Positions 1 to 6,791 of a stretch of DNA of 64,000 bases are shown here, in pieces. The stretch lies in NCBI RefSeq assembly GCF_024207115.1, contig NZ_CP100128.1:4836001-4900000 (forward strand), read 5' to 3'. The notes below the pieces were generated by a model. It was given only the letters and a program-made list of their open reading frames with translations. It was not told where the DNA came from and did no database searches. The position numbers and the translations under genes were made by a program. Every line of letters begins with the position of its first letter. Position 1 is the stretch's first letter. The stretch comes from Chromobacterium sp. IIBBL 290-4. GTDB taxonomy: Bacteria > Pseudomonadota > Gammaproteobacteria > Burkholderiales > Chromobacteriaceae.

Positions 1-431
1 AGACCGACCGCGGCGGCCAGATCACCTACCACGGTCCCGGCCAGCTGGTGGTGTATCTGCTGATCGATTTCAAGCGCATGCATATCGGCGTGCGCGAGCT
101 GGTGCGCCACATCGAGCAGGCCGTCATCGACATGCTGGCCGAGCAAGGCATCGCCGCCAACGGCGACGTGGACGCCCCCGGCGTGTACGTGGACGGCGCC
201 AAGATCTGCTCGCTGGGCCTGCGCATCAAGAACGGCGCGGTCTACCACGGCCTGAGCCTGAACGTGGACATGGACCTGACGCCGTTTAGCTGGATCAACC
301 CTTGCGGCTACGCCAACCTCAAGGTGACCCACATGAAGAATCTGGGCGTGAACCTCACGGTAGCCGCAGCGGCCGACAAGCTGCTGCCGCACCTGGAACG
401 CCACCTGAGCATAAGCAAGGAGACCGCATGA
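1..431 (+). CDS. lipB: LipB octanoyltransferase, 5' partial
   Basis: Transfers octanoate from acyl carrier protein to lipoyl domains, the first step of endogenous lipoate synthesis in the cytoplasm. The reading frame is already open at base 3, so the start lies left of the window; about 142 residues remain. Visible family signatures are [14 protein letters not shown] at the left edge, the lysine in [11 protein letters not shown] and the catalytic cysteine in [12 protein letters not shown]. The stop overlaps the start of lipA in an ATGA arrangement, so the two are translationally coupled. Identification is firm. Confidence 0.96.
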   Translation, partial: TDRGGQITYHGPGQLVVYLLIDFKRMHIGVRELVRHIEQAVIDMLAEQGIAANGDVDAPGVYVDGAKICSLGLRIKNGAVYHGLSLNVDMDLTPFSWINPCGYANLKVTHMKNLGVNLTVAAAADKLLPHLERHLSISKETA

Positions 432-1375
432 AGCCGGACAACCAGGCTGGGGTGAAGCACAAGGGCGAAGCCAAGACCGCCCGCATCCCGATCAAGATCG
501 TGCCGCTGGATGAAAAGCTGAAAAAGCCGGAATGGATCCGCGCCAAGCTGCCCAACGGCCAACGCTTCCACGAAATCAAACAGATCCTGCGCGAGCAAAA
601 GCTGCACACGGTCTGTGAAGAGGCCACCTGCCCGAACATCGGCGAATGCTTCAGCAAGGGCACGGCCACCTTCATGATCATGGGCGATATCTGCACCCGC
701 CGCTGCCCCTTCTGCGACGTGGGACACGGCCGCCCCAATCCGCTGGACGAAAACGAGCCCAAGCATCTGGCCGAAAGCGTCGCCGCGATGAAGCTGAAGT
801 ACGTGGTGGTCACCTCGGTGGACCGCGACGACCTGCGCGACGGCGGCGCCCAGCACTTCGCCGACTGCATCAACGCCGTGCGCGAAATGTCGCCCAACAC
901 CCAGATCGAAACGCTGGTGCCGGACTTCCGCGGCCGCCTGGACATCGCCGTCGACATCCTCAGCCAGACCCCCCCGGACGTGATGAACCACAATCTGGAA
1001 ACCGTGCCGCGCCTGTACAAGCAAGCCCGCCCCGGCGCGGATTACGCGCACTCGCTGCAGCTGTTGAAGGACTACAAGGCCAAGAATCCGGACGTCCGCA
1101 CCAAATCCGGCCTGATGGTGGGCCTGGGCGAGACCGACGAGGAAATCCTGGAAGTGATGCGCGATCTGCGCGCCCACAATGTGGACATGCTGACCATAGG
1201 CCAGTACCTGCAACCGTCCAACGGCCACCTGCCGGTGCTGCGCTACGTGCATCCTGACGTGTTCAAGATGTTCGAGGAAAAAGCCTACGAAATGGGCTTC
1301 GTCCACGCCGCGGTCGGCGCCATGGTGCGCTCCAGCTACCATGCCGATGTGCAAGCGCATGAGGCGGGCGTGTAA
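428..1375 (+). CDS. lipA: Lipoyl synthase LipA
   Basis: Radical-SAM enzyme that inserts two sulfurs into octanoyl groups to make lipoyl cofactors. The protein is 315 residues, normal for the family. The auxiliary cluster cysteines are C63, C68 and C74 ([12 protein letters not shown]) and the radical-SAM cluster cysteines are C89, C93 and C96 (CTRRCPFC). The conserved RSSY motif near the C-terminus is present. An open frame extends upstream to 302, but the start at 428 overlaps the lipB stop by four bases and gives a normal N-terminus. It is the second gene of lipBA and is followed by a strong terminator. Confidence 0.98.
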   Translation: MKPDNQAGVKHKGEAKTARIPIKIVPLDEKLKKPEWIRAKLPNGQRFHEIKQILREQKLHTVCEEATCPNIGECFSKGTATFMIMGDICTRRCPFCDVGHGRPNPLDENEPKHLAESVAAMKLKYVVVTSVDRDDLRDGGAQHFADCINAVREMSPNTQIETLVPDFRGRLDIAVDILSQTPPDVMNHNLETVPRLYKQARPGADYAHSLQLLKDYKAKNPDVRTKSGLMVGLGETDEEILEVMRDLRAHNVDMLTIGQYLQPSNGHLPVLRYVHPDVFKMFEEKAYEMGFVHAAVGAMVRSSYHADVQAHEAGV

Positions 1376-1409
1376 GACGCCTTCCGCCGCAAGCAAGCGC
1401 TGCTGAAGA

Positions 1410-1440
1410 AATGGGGAGTCCGCGGACTCCCCATTGTTTT
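1410..1440 (+). terminator. Intrinsic terminator of lipBA
   Basis: Bases 1410-1435 form a perfect 26-base palindrome (13-base arms) followed by GTTTTAT. It sits 35 bases after the lipA stop, which makes it a rho-independent terminator. It also rules out a start at 1411 for the next gene. Confidence 0.9.
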
Positions 1441-1491
1441 ATACTGCCTCATCCCCTTCCCTCATGCGCCTATGCACTGGGATGCCATCCC

Positions 1492-1956
1492 ATGACGCTC
1501 ACTCACTGGGCCTGGCTATTCACTTTGGCCGCGCTGCTCCACAATCTGGAAGAAGCGTTATGGCTGCCCGCCTGGTCGCGCCGGCAGCGCCGTTATCCGC
1601 AGCTGGACGCGCGCGCCTTCGCCATAGCCAGCGGCCTCGTCTCGCTGTTCTTCATCGCAAGCTCGCTTGGGCTTGCGCTGCAGATGGGGCTGGCCTTGGC
1701 GATGGCTGTCAATGCCCTTGCCCATTGCGCCGTCACGCTGCTGCAACGCGCCTACATGCCCGGCGCGGCCAGCGGTTTGCTGCTGATTTTCCCCTTTGCC
1801 GGCGGCCTGCTGGCAAAAGGATGGCGAGATGGCGCGCTGCAATCCGCCTGGCCAACGGCCCTCATCATCGCCGCCGCCTCGCTCGCCTTGATTCCTTTTC
1901 TTTTGCGCGCAGGCGAAATTGCGGGAAAATGCCTTTTCCGCATTTCAAATGAATAA
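1492..1956 (+). CDS. HXXEE-motif membrane protein
   Basis: Small integral membrane protein of 154 residues with about four or five hydrophobic segments. Near residue 16 it has HNLEEALWLPAW, the signature of the HXXEE family of unknown function. The His and two Glu in a membrane context suggest a metal or catalytic site, but this is inference. I chose ATG 1492 because the frame upstream runs into the lipA terminator. No promoter is obvious, and the gene stands alone between the lipBA terminator and the magnesium locus promoter. Confidence 0.75.
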   Translation: MTLTHWAWLFTLAALLHNLEEALWLPAWSRRQRRYPQLDARAFAIASGLVSLFFIASSLGLALQMGLALAMAVNALAHCAVTLLQRAYMPGAASGLLLIFPFAGGLLAKGWRDGALQSAWPTALIIAAASLALIPFLLRAGEIAGKCLFRISNE

Positions 1957-2021
1957 GATCCTGCCGCCTTTCATTTCCTTGGCGGAATTCCCACAGCTTT
2001 ACAATATAAAAAGAGATTTAT

Positions 2022-2050
2022 TTGATAAAAGGCCGAAATCGGTTTATAGT
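2022..2050 (+). promoter_or_regulatory. Sigma70-like promoter of the magnesium locus
   Basis: TTGATA (2022-2027) and TATAGT (2045-2050) are separated by exactly 17 bases, each differing from consensus at one position. Transcription would begin near 2057, giving a leader of about 295 bases before the first leader ORF at 2353. Within that leader are CATCCTG/CAGGATG (2162-2168 with 2175-2181) and a GC-rich hairpin near 2192-2207. I see no recognisable known riboswitch there. Confidence 0.7.
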
Positions 2051-2352
2051 CGCAGTGTCATTAATTTTGCAAAGGGCTACCGTGGACAACGACGGTTCCA
2101 GTCGATCTTCGATCAACTAGCCTTGCAGGATTACAGCAGAACGAACTCCCTTCCTCTGCCGCATCCTGCAAAGCCAGGATGTGGTGTCAAAGCCGGCCAG
2201 CTCCGGCCCGCTTCAACAACCCAAACATGCCGTTCTCCATCATCGCGCGCCATGCGTCTTGATGCTTGATCGACAGGGTTGCAGCTACACCCCCATCGAC
2301 AGATTTACAGACAGATTGTTTACGCAAGCTATTGTTTCGCCTCGGAGGTTCC

Positions 2353-2400
2353 ATGCCAGAAGAGCCAGAACCGCGAACGCCTGCGAGCTTTTCCGGCTAA
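2353..2400 (+). CDS. Leader peptide 1, MPEEPEPRTPASFSG
   Basis: A 15-residue ORF with a strong ribosome site (GGAGG at 2344-2348). It encodes MPEEPEPRTPASFSG, rich in Glu-Pro and Pro. Enterobacterial MgtL upstream of mgtA is a short peptide with acidic-proline repeats that destabilise ribosomes at low magnesium, which then changes transcription of mgtA. This ORF has the same character, lies in a long leader, and its twin occurs at 2996. Its last codons form one arm of a hairpin (2391-2429), so ribosome position would control RNA folding. The sequence is seen directly; the magnesium-sensing role is inferred. Confidence 0.8.
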   Translation: MPEEPEPRTPASFSG

Positions 2401-2429
2401 ATCCCGCAATCTGACGGGAATAACCGGAA
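2391..2429 (+). promoter_or_regulatory. Hairpin overlapping the end of leader 1
   Basis: TTCCGG (2391-2396) pairs with CCGGAA (2424-2429), and inside it TCCCG (2402-2406) pairs with CGGGA (2415-2419). The left arm covers the last codons and stop of leader 1. A ribosome that reaches the stop would block the hairpin, while early drop-off would allow it. A second pair, CGCAATG/CATTGCG (2447-2453 with 2465-2471), follows, with a T-rich stretch near 2481. Confidence 0.6.
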
Positions 2430-2543
2430 CCGCCTGCGCGCATATTCGCAATGATTCGATATCGCATTGCGCCCGATACGGTTTTATTTAAATCCGGAAG
2501 GGCCGGTTATTACCTGTAGTATTCGTAATGGGGGATTAAAAAC

Positions 2544-2921
2544 ATGCAAACCCTGAAACTGTTCCAGCTGCTGAAATATTTCAACCGCCATCAAGAACGC
2601 GACACCGCGGAATTCCGTTTATTTATCGTCTGCGATAAAGCAGTCATCACAACGCTGCGCAAACGCCTGTTCTGGGAAATGCACGAGCTGGGCCTGCGCG
2701 CCTCGCAAGTCACCATTGGACCGGACGCATCGGAACAACAGTGCAAACTGTCCGTCATCATGTCCTGCCCGCTGTCGCAGCGTCCGCAACTGGATGACAT
2801 GGCCCTGCGCCTGAGCCAGCTGCCGGAAATCCATCGCGTGCACTGGGGCCGCCGCTTGTCGTCCGTTCGTCCGGCCCATCGCCTGGGCGCGTTTGCCCAA
2901 GCCCGCGCCAAAGCCGCCTGA
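2544..2921 (+). CDS. Small ACT-like protein A, MgtC C-terminal-domain-like
   Basis: Protein of 125 residues without signal peptide or membrane segment, preceded by GGGGGA. It reads as a beta-alpha-beta unit: RLFIVCDKAV, a helix with LRKRLFWEMHELGLRASQVTI, KLSVIMSC, then a second helix ending EIHRVHWGR. That order, with a terminal V-x-W strand, resembles the ACT-like C-terminal domain of MgtC proteins, here without the membrane part. Protein B at 3172 is laid out the same way. Together with mgtA downstream and a leader peptide upstream, it probably senses or modulates magnesium uptake. Family assignment is by pattern only; function is inferred. Confidence 0.6.
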   Translation: MQTLKLFQLLKYFNRHQERDTAEFRLFIVCDKAVITTLRKRLFWEMHELGLRASQVTIGPDASEQQCKLSVIMSCPLSQRPQLDDMALRLSQLPEIHRVHWGRRLSSVRPAHRLGAFAQARAKAA

Positions 2922-2946
2922 TCCCACCCTTTCCGCCATTTCGCGC

Positions 2947-2969
2947 GGCCGGCGATGCCCATGCCGGCC
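2947..2969 (+). repeat. Perfect hairpin between gene A and leader 2
   Basis: GGCCGGC (2947-2953) pairs with GCCGGCC (2963-2969) around a 9-base loop, just after the stop of protein A and just before leader 2. There is no T-run, so it is more likely a processing or stability hairpin than a terminator. Confidence 0.5.
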
Positions 2970-2995
2970 TGACGCGTCCAGACAGGAGTTTCGCG

Positions 2996-3043
2996 ATGCC
3001 AGAAGAGCCCGAGCCGAATCCCGTTCCCAGCCCGCGCCATTAA
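2996..3043 (+). CDS. Leader peptide 2, MPEEPEPNPVPSPRH
   Basis: A 15-residue ORF encoding MPEEPEPNPVPSPRH, with GGAG at 2985-2988. It shares the first seven residues and the exact length with leader 1, although the rest differs. Six of 15 residues are proline and three are glutamate. It lies 176 bases before the start of protein B, close to the 191 bases between leader 1 and protein A. The repeat of both peptide and spacing argues for selected function as a translated sensor rather than a chance ORF. Its stop codon lies inside the alternative pairing at 3042-3090. Confidence 0.82.
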   Translation: MPEEPEPNPVPSPRH

Positions 3044-3090
3044 GGCATCGTCCCTCCGCATCCCGCTCCCGGACATGCCTTGAAGGCATG
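3042..3090 (+). promoter_or_regulatory. Mutually exclusive hairpins after leader 2
   Basis: ATGCCTT (3075-3081) can pair either with AAGGCAT (3042-3048), which includes the last two bases of the leader 2 stop, or its CATGCC part (3074-3079) can pair with GGCATG (3085-3090) around a 5-base loop. Both cannot form together. This is the layout of an attenuator in which a ribosome at the leader stop picks the structure. Confidence 0.6.
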
Positions 3091-3137
3091 AATCCGTTCC
3101 CGCCCGCCGCATCCCACGCGACGGAGCGATCAAGCGT

Positions 3138-3165
3138 GCGCGCTGCAAACAGCGCGCCGCAGGAG
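3138..3165 (+). promoter_or_regulatory. Hairpin next to the ribosome site of gene B
   Basis: GCGCGCTG (3138-3145) and CAGCGCGC (3150-3157) form a perfect 8-base stem with a CAAA loop. AGGAG, the ribosome site of protein B, follows at 3161-3165. A similar stem precedes the mgtA ribosome site at 3679-3725. Confidence 0.55.
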
Positions 3166-3171
3166 CCTGAC

Positions 3172-3513
3172 ATGCAAAATCTGTTCGTTCGTCCGCGCCA
3201 ACAGCAAATCTATCAGCTGTCCATCATTTGCCCATCGATGTCGCTCGGCCACGCCCGCCGCGAGATACGCGGCCTGATCCAGAAAAACGGCCTGCGCATC
3301 CAGCAATGGCTGGAGCAACCGCAAGCCGTCGCCACCGGTTCCAGCCCGGCGCTGTCGCCGTGGCTGATCAGCGCCGACTTCCGCTGCAGCTCCGAAACCT
3401 GCATGCACTTGCTGCAAGGCATCGCTGTCAGATTAGGCTCCATGCCGCTGACCCGCATCAAACTGGACTGCCTGTCCGCCTTCGCTAACGACCATCGCGC
3501 GCGGGCCATCTAA
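3172..3513 (+). CDS. Small ACT-like protein B
   Basis: Protein of 113 residues, soluble, preceded by AGGAG. It repeats the plan of protein A: strand YQLSIICPSM, helix ARREIRGLIQKNGLRIQQWL, strand WLISADFRC, helix and final strand LTRIKLDCL. Identity to protein A is low, but the two align in order and size, so an old duplication of one ACT-like, MgtC-tail-like domain is likely. The frame is open upstream to 2893, but the ribosome site and the leader in between support the start at 3172. It sits between its own leader and the terminator-like hairpin at 3521. Function is not known; magnesium regulation is inferred from context. Confidence 0.55.
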   Translation: MQNLFVRPRQQQIYQLSIICPSMSLGHARREIRGLIQKNGLRIQQWLEQPQAVATGSSPALSPWLISADFRCSSETCMHLLQGIAVRLGSMPLTRIKLDCLSAFANDHRARAI

Positions 3514-3520
3514 GCGATGC

Positions 3521-3553
3521 CGGCCGAACCCAAACGTTCGGCCGCCCTCTTTT
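3521..3553 (+). terminator. Terminator-like hairpin before the mgtA leader
   Basis: CGGCCGAAC (3521-3529) and GTTCGGCCG (3536-3544) form a perfect 9-base stem with a 6-base loop, followed by CCCTCTTTT. It begins 8 bases after the stop of protein B. It would separate the two small genes from mgtA unless overridden, or partly reduce mgtA transcription. Confidence 0.75.
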
Positions 3554-3567
3554 CACCTGGAGAAGTC

Positions 3568-3669
3568 ATGCCATAAGAAACGCCATTTCTGAATGAGATG
3601 CCACCCGCTGGGGCGTTCGCCGAGAGCACCCCAACGGGCGGCAATGTTCTCTCGAAACCTTCGAGCTGA
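3568..3669 (+). pseudogene. Leader 3, interrupted at codon 3 (reads MP-stop)
   Basis: GGAG (3559-3562) is well placed before ATG CCA TAA. Leaders 1 and 2 begin ATG CCA GAA GAG; here the third codon is TAA followed by GAA. One G-to-T change accounts for this. With codon 3 restored the frame would read MPEETPFLNEMPPAG and continue to TGA at 3669, 33 residues. The ATG lies 170 bases before mgtA, matching the spacing of the other two units. It may be a broken copy, or a working two-residue ORF that leaves a ribosome parked at the stop. Confidence 0.65.
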
Positions 3670-3678
3670 CACATTGTC

Positions 3679-3730
3679 GGCGCTGATGCCTCACGGCAGG
3701 ACTGGTCACGTCCGTCGTCAGCGCCAGGAG
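3679..3730 (+). promoter_or_regulatory. Hairpin abutting the mgtA ribosome site
   Basis: GGCGCTGA (3679-3686) pairs perfectly with TCAGCGCC (3718-3725). The mgtA ribosome site AGGAG follows directly at 3726-3730. Its position suggests control of ribosome access or RNA stability. A weaker stem with one mismatch lies upstream (CCCGCTGGGG with CCCCAACGGG, 3604-3638). Confidence 0.5.
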
Positions 3731-3737
3731 ATTCGCC

Positions 3738-6476
3738 ATGACCAAACGCACCCAATCGCTCAAACAAAGCCAGGGCTTCATCGCCGCGCCCGGCAAACAA
3801 CAAAATCCATATCGACTCGCCCAAGAGGCGCTGCTGTCGCCAGAGGAGACGTTTCAACGCCTGCGCAGCCAGCCCGACGGGCTGACCGTCGCCGAGGCCG
3901 CCCATAGACTGCAGCAGTTCGGTCCCAACGAAGTGGCGCACGACAAGCCGCCCCACCCGCTGATCCAATTCCTGCAAGCCTTCAAAAACCCCTTCGTGAT
4001 GGTGCTGATCATCCTGGCCGCCATCAGCTATGTGATGGACGTGGCCATGGCGCCGGCTGACGATCAGGACTGGACCAAGGTCATCATCCTGTCCGCCATG
4101 ATAGGCATCAGCGGCGCGCTGCGTTTCTGGCAGGAATACCGCTCCGCCAAGGCGGCGGAGAAGCTGAAATCGCTGGTGCGCAATACCGCCACCGCGCAGC
4201 GCCGCCCCTCGCAGCAAGCCGCGCCGGTCAAGCTGGAAGTGCCGATGACCGAGCTGGTGGTGGGCGACATCGTCCATCTGCAAGCCGGCGACATGATTCC
4301 GGCCGACATCCGCCTATTGGAATCGCGCGACCTGTTCATCAGCCAGGCCGTGCTCACCGGCGAAGCGCTTCCGGTGGAAAAGTACGACACGCTGGGCTCG
4401 GTGGCCGCCAAATCGGCGGATGAGCAAGCCGACGGCGAAGCCGGCCTGCTGGATCTGTCCAATGCCTGCTTCATGGGCACCAATGTGGTGTCCGGCACCG
4501 CCCGCGCCGTGGTGGTGGCTACCGGCTCCGATACTTATTTCGGCTCGCTGGCGCGCAATGTGGTCAGCCACAAGCGCATCGAAACCAGCTTCGACAAGGG
4601 CGTCAACAGCGTGTCCTGGCTGCTGATACGCTTCATGCTGGTGATGGTGCCCATCGTGTTCATGATCAACGGCATCACCAAGGGCGACTGGATGTCCGCC
4701 CTCACCTTCGCGCTGGCGGTGGCCGTCGGCCTGACCCCGGAAATGCTGCCGATGATCGTGTCCGCCAACCTGGCCAAAGGCGCAGTGGCGATGGCGCGGC
4801 GCAAGGTGGTGGTGAAACGGCTGAATTCGGTGCAGAACTTCGGCGCCATGGACGTGCTGTGCACCGACAAGACCGGCACGCTGACCCAGGACAAAATCAT
4901 CCTGGAGCATCATTACGATATCCATGGCGACAAGGACGAGTCGGTGCTGCAGCTGGCCTGGCTCAACAGCTTCCACCAGAGCGGCATGAAGAATCTGATG
5001 GACATCGCCATCGTCGAACATGCCGACGAACTGGGCGAGCACATCAAGCTGCGCCATTACGCCAAGGTCGACGAGCTGCCGTTCGATTTCGAACGCCGCC
5101 GCCTGTCGGTGATCGTGGAGGACGTCAACGGCCAACAGCTGATGGTGTCCAAAGGCGCGGTGGAGGAGATGCTGGCAGTCTCCAGCCATATTCAGCACGG
5201 CGGCGAAATCCACGCGCTGAACCCTGAGGCGCGCGCCGACATCCTGCGCCGCAGCGAGGAATACAACGCCGAAGGCTATCGCGTGCTGCTGGTGGCCACC
5301 CGCCATATCCCAATCGATGCCCGCAAAGCGGCTTATCAGACCGCCGACGAGCACGGCCTGGTGGTGCGCGGCTTCCTGACCTTCCTCGACCCGCCGAAAG
5401 ACTCCGCCGCGCCGGCCATCAAGGCGCTGAACGAGTACGGCGTGGCGGTCAAGGTGCTGACCGGCGACAATCCCATCGTCACCGCCAAAGTCTGCCGCGA
5501 CGTCGGCCTCAATCCGGGCAAACCGCTGCTTGGCCAGGAGATCGAGGCGATGGACGACGTGGCGCTATGCGCCGCCGTCAAGCACACCACCATCTTCGCC
5601 AAACTGACCCCGCTGCAGAAATCCCGCGTAGTGAAAGCGCTGCAAGCCAATGGCCACACCGTGGGCTTCCTCGGCGACGGCATCAACGACGCGCCGGCGC
5701 TGCGCGACGCCGACGTAGGCATCTCGGTGGATAGCGGCGCCGACATCGCCAAGGAAACCGCCGACATCATCCTGCTGGAAAAGAGCCTGCTGGTGCTGGA
5801 AGAAGGCGTGATCACCGGCCGCGAAACCTTCGGCAACATCCTCAAATACCTGAACATGACCGCCAGCTCCAATTTCGGCAATGTGTTCTCGGTGCTGGTG
5901 GCCTCGGCTTGGCTGCCCTGGGAGCCAATGCTGGCGATGCAGCTCTTGCTGCAGAACCTGATCTACGACCTGTCGCAGATGTTCCTGCCCTGGGACAAGA
6001 TGGACCCGGAATTCCTGAAAAAACCGCGCAAATGGGAAGCCGGCAACATCAAGCGCTTCATGCTGTGGCTGGGGCCCACCTCCTCGGTGTTCGACATCAC
6101 CACCTACATCCTGCTGTGGACGGTGTTCGGCGCCGGCGCGGCCTATCACCTGCATGGCGGCGACGGCGGCCAGCTGATCATGAACTCCGGCTGGTTCATG
6201 GAAGGCCTGATCTCGCAAACCCTGGTGGTGCACATGCTGCGCACCCGCAAGATTCCCTTCCTGCAAAGCACGGCCTCCTTGCCGGTGATGCTGTCCACCT
6301 CGATCGCCATCGCCATCGCCTGCTATCTGCCGTACTCGCCGCTGGCGGCCTCTCTGGGCTTCATCCAGTTGGACACCAGCTATTTCTGGTGGCTGCTGCT
6401 GACCATGGCCGGCTACCTGGCTCTGACCCAGACGGTGAAAACGATTTACATCAAGCGCTACGGGCAGTGGTTCTAA
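3738..6476 (+). CDS. mgtA: MgtA-type magnesium-importing P-type ATPase
   Basis: Inner-membrane P-type ATPase of class IIIA that imports magnesium using ATP, induced in enteric bacteria by low magnesium. Length is 912 residues, normal for MgtA/MgtB. Visible motifs are TGEALP in the actuator domain, the phosphorylated Asp in CTDKTGTLTQDK (about residue 377), VLTGDNPIV and GDGINDAPALRDADVG. Hydrophobic segments flank the catalytic part, with the last group in the C-terminal 250 residues. The start is set by AGGAG at 3726-3730. Upstream are a terminator-like hairpin, a broken leader ORF and a hairpin against the ribosome site, so expression is probably controlled in the leader RNA. Confidence 0.96.
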   Translation: MTKRTQSLKQSQGFIAAPGKQQNPYRLAQEALLSPEETFQRLRSQPDGLTVAEAAHRLQQFGPNEVAHDKPPHPLIQFLQAFKNPFVMVLIILAAISYVMDVAMAPADDQDWTKVIILSAMIGISGALRFWQEYRSAKAAEKLKSLVRNTATAQRRPSQQAAPVKLEVPMTELVVGDIVHLQAGDMIPADIRLLESRDLFISQAVLTGEALPVEKYDTLGSVAAKSADEQADGEAGLLDLSNACFMGTNVVSGTARAVVVATGSDTYFGSLARNVVSHKRIETSFDKGVNSVSWLLIRFMLVMVPIVFMINGITKGDWMSALTFALAVAVGLTPEMLPMIVSANLAKGAVAMARRKVVVKRLNSVQNFGAMDVLCTDKTGTLTQDKIILEHHYDIHGDKDESVLQLAWLNSFHQSGMKNLMDIAIVEHADELGEHIKLRHYAKVDELPFDFERRRLSVIVEDVNGQQLMVSKGAVEEMLAVSSHIQHGGEIHALNPEARADILRRSEEYNAEGYRVLLVATRHIPIDARKAAYQTADEHGLVVRGFLTFLDPPKDSAAPAIKALNEYGVAVKVLTGDNPIVTAKVCRDVGLNPGKPLLGQEIEAMDDVALCAAVKHTTIFAKLTPLQKSRVVKALQANGHTVGFLGDGINDAPALRDADVGISVDSGADIAKETADIILLEKSLLVLEEGVITGRETFGNILKYLNMTASSNFGNVFSVLVASAWLPWEPMLAMQLLLQNLIYDLSQMFLPWDKMDPEFLKKPRKWEAGNIKRFMLWLGPTSSVFDITTYILLWTVFGAGAAYHLHGGDGGQLIMNSGWFMEGLISQTLVVHMLRTRKIPFLQSTASLPVMLSTSIAIAIACYLPYSPLAASLGFIQLDTSYFWWLLLTMAGYLALTQTVKTIYIKRYGQWF

Positions 6477-6497
6477 ACCCCAAGCGTTAAATCTGGA

Positions 6498-6533
6498 AAC
6501 GCCGCCCGCGTGCATCGTGAGGCGGCGTTTTTC
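6498..6533 (+). terminator. Intrinsic terminator of mgtA
   Basis: AACGCCGCC (6498-6506) pairs with GGCGGCGTT (6521-6529), followed by a run of T. Confidence 0.92.
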
Positions 6534-6791
6534 ATGCGATGGCTCCCTCCATCCGGATCCGCGACAAGCTGTCTTGCCAACCGCGCCACCGGCTACAACA
6601 CCTGTCCTTTTAGACAGCTAGCAATGGTACTTAGCCCAATAACAGCTCATTGAAAATCAACAAGATAGATACCAAACAAGCCCCAATCGAGATACCCTCT
6701 CTTATATCTGACAAGAATATATTCATATCGCTCCCCCACCCGCTGCATTAACAAAAACGTATCGCTTCGCATTTTCACGCGGGAGGGCAGC
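6534..6791 (+). other. Non-coding gap before the ThDP enzyme
   Basis: No ORF or RNA gene is convincing here. The stretch is AT-richer than its surroundings, contains a small hairpin (CTGTC/GACAG near 6602-6617), and ends in GGGAGG, the ribosome site of the next gene. It should hold the promoter for 6792-10354, but I could not fix one. Confidence 0.4.

Noticed and set aside
302..427. Upstream extension of lipA to base 302
   Set aside because: It would overlap most of the lipB 3' end; the ATG at 428 in an ATGA overlap gives the normal LipA N-terminus.
1411..1491. Upstream start of the HXXEE protein at 1411
   Set aside because: It lies within the lipBA terminator palindrome.
2227..2262. ORF MPFSIIARHAS upstream of leader 1
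   Set aside because: It has no ribosome site and lacks the MPEE pattern.
3598..3669. Internal ATG in leader 3 giving MPPAGAFAESTPTGG as a separate Pro-containing leader
   Set aside because: There is no spaced ribosome site. It is more simply the tail of the interrupted leader 3 frame.
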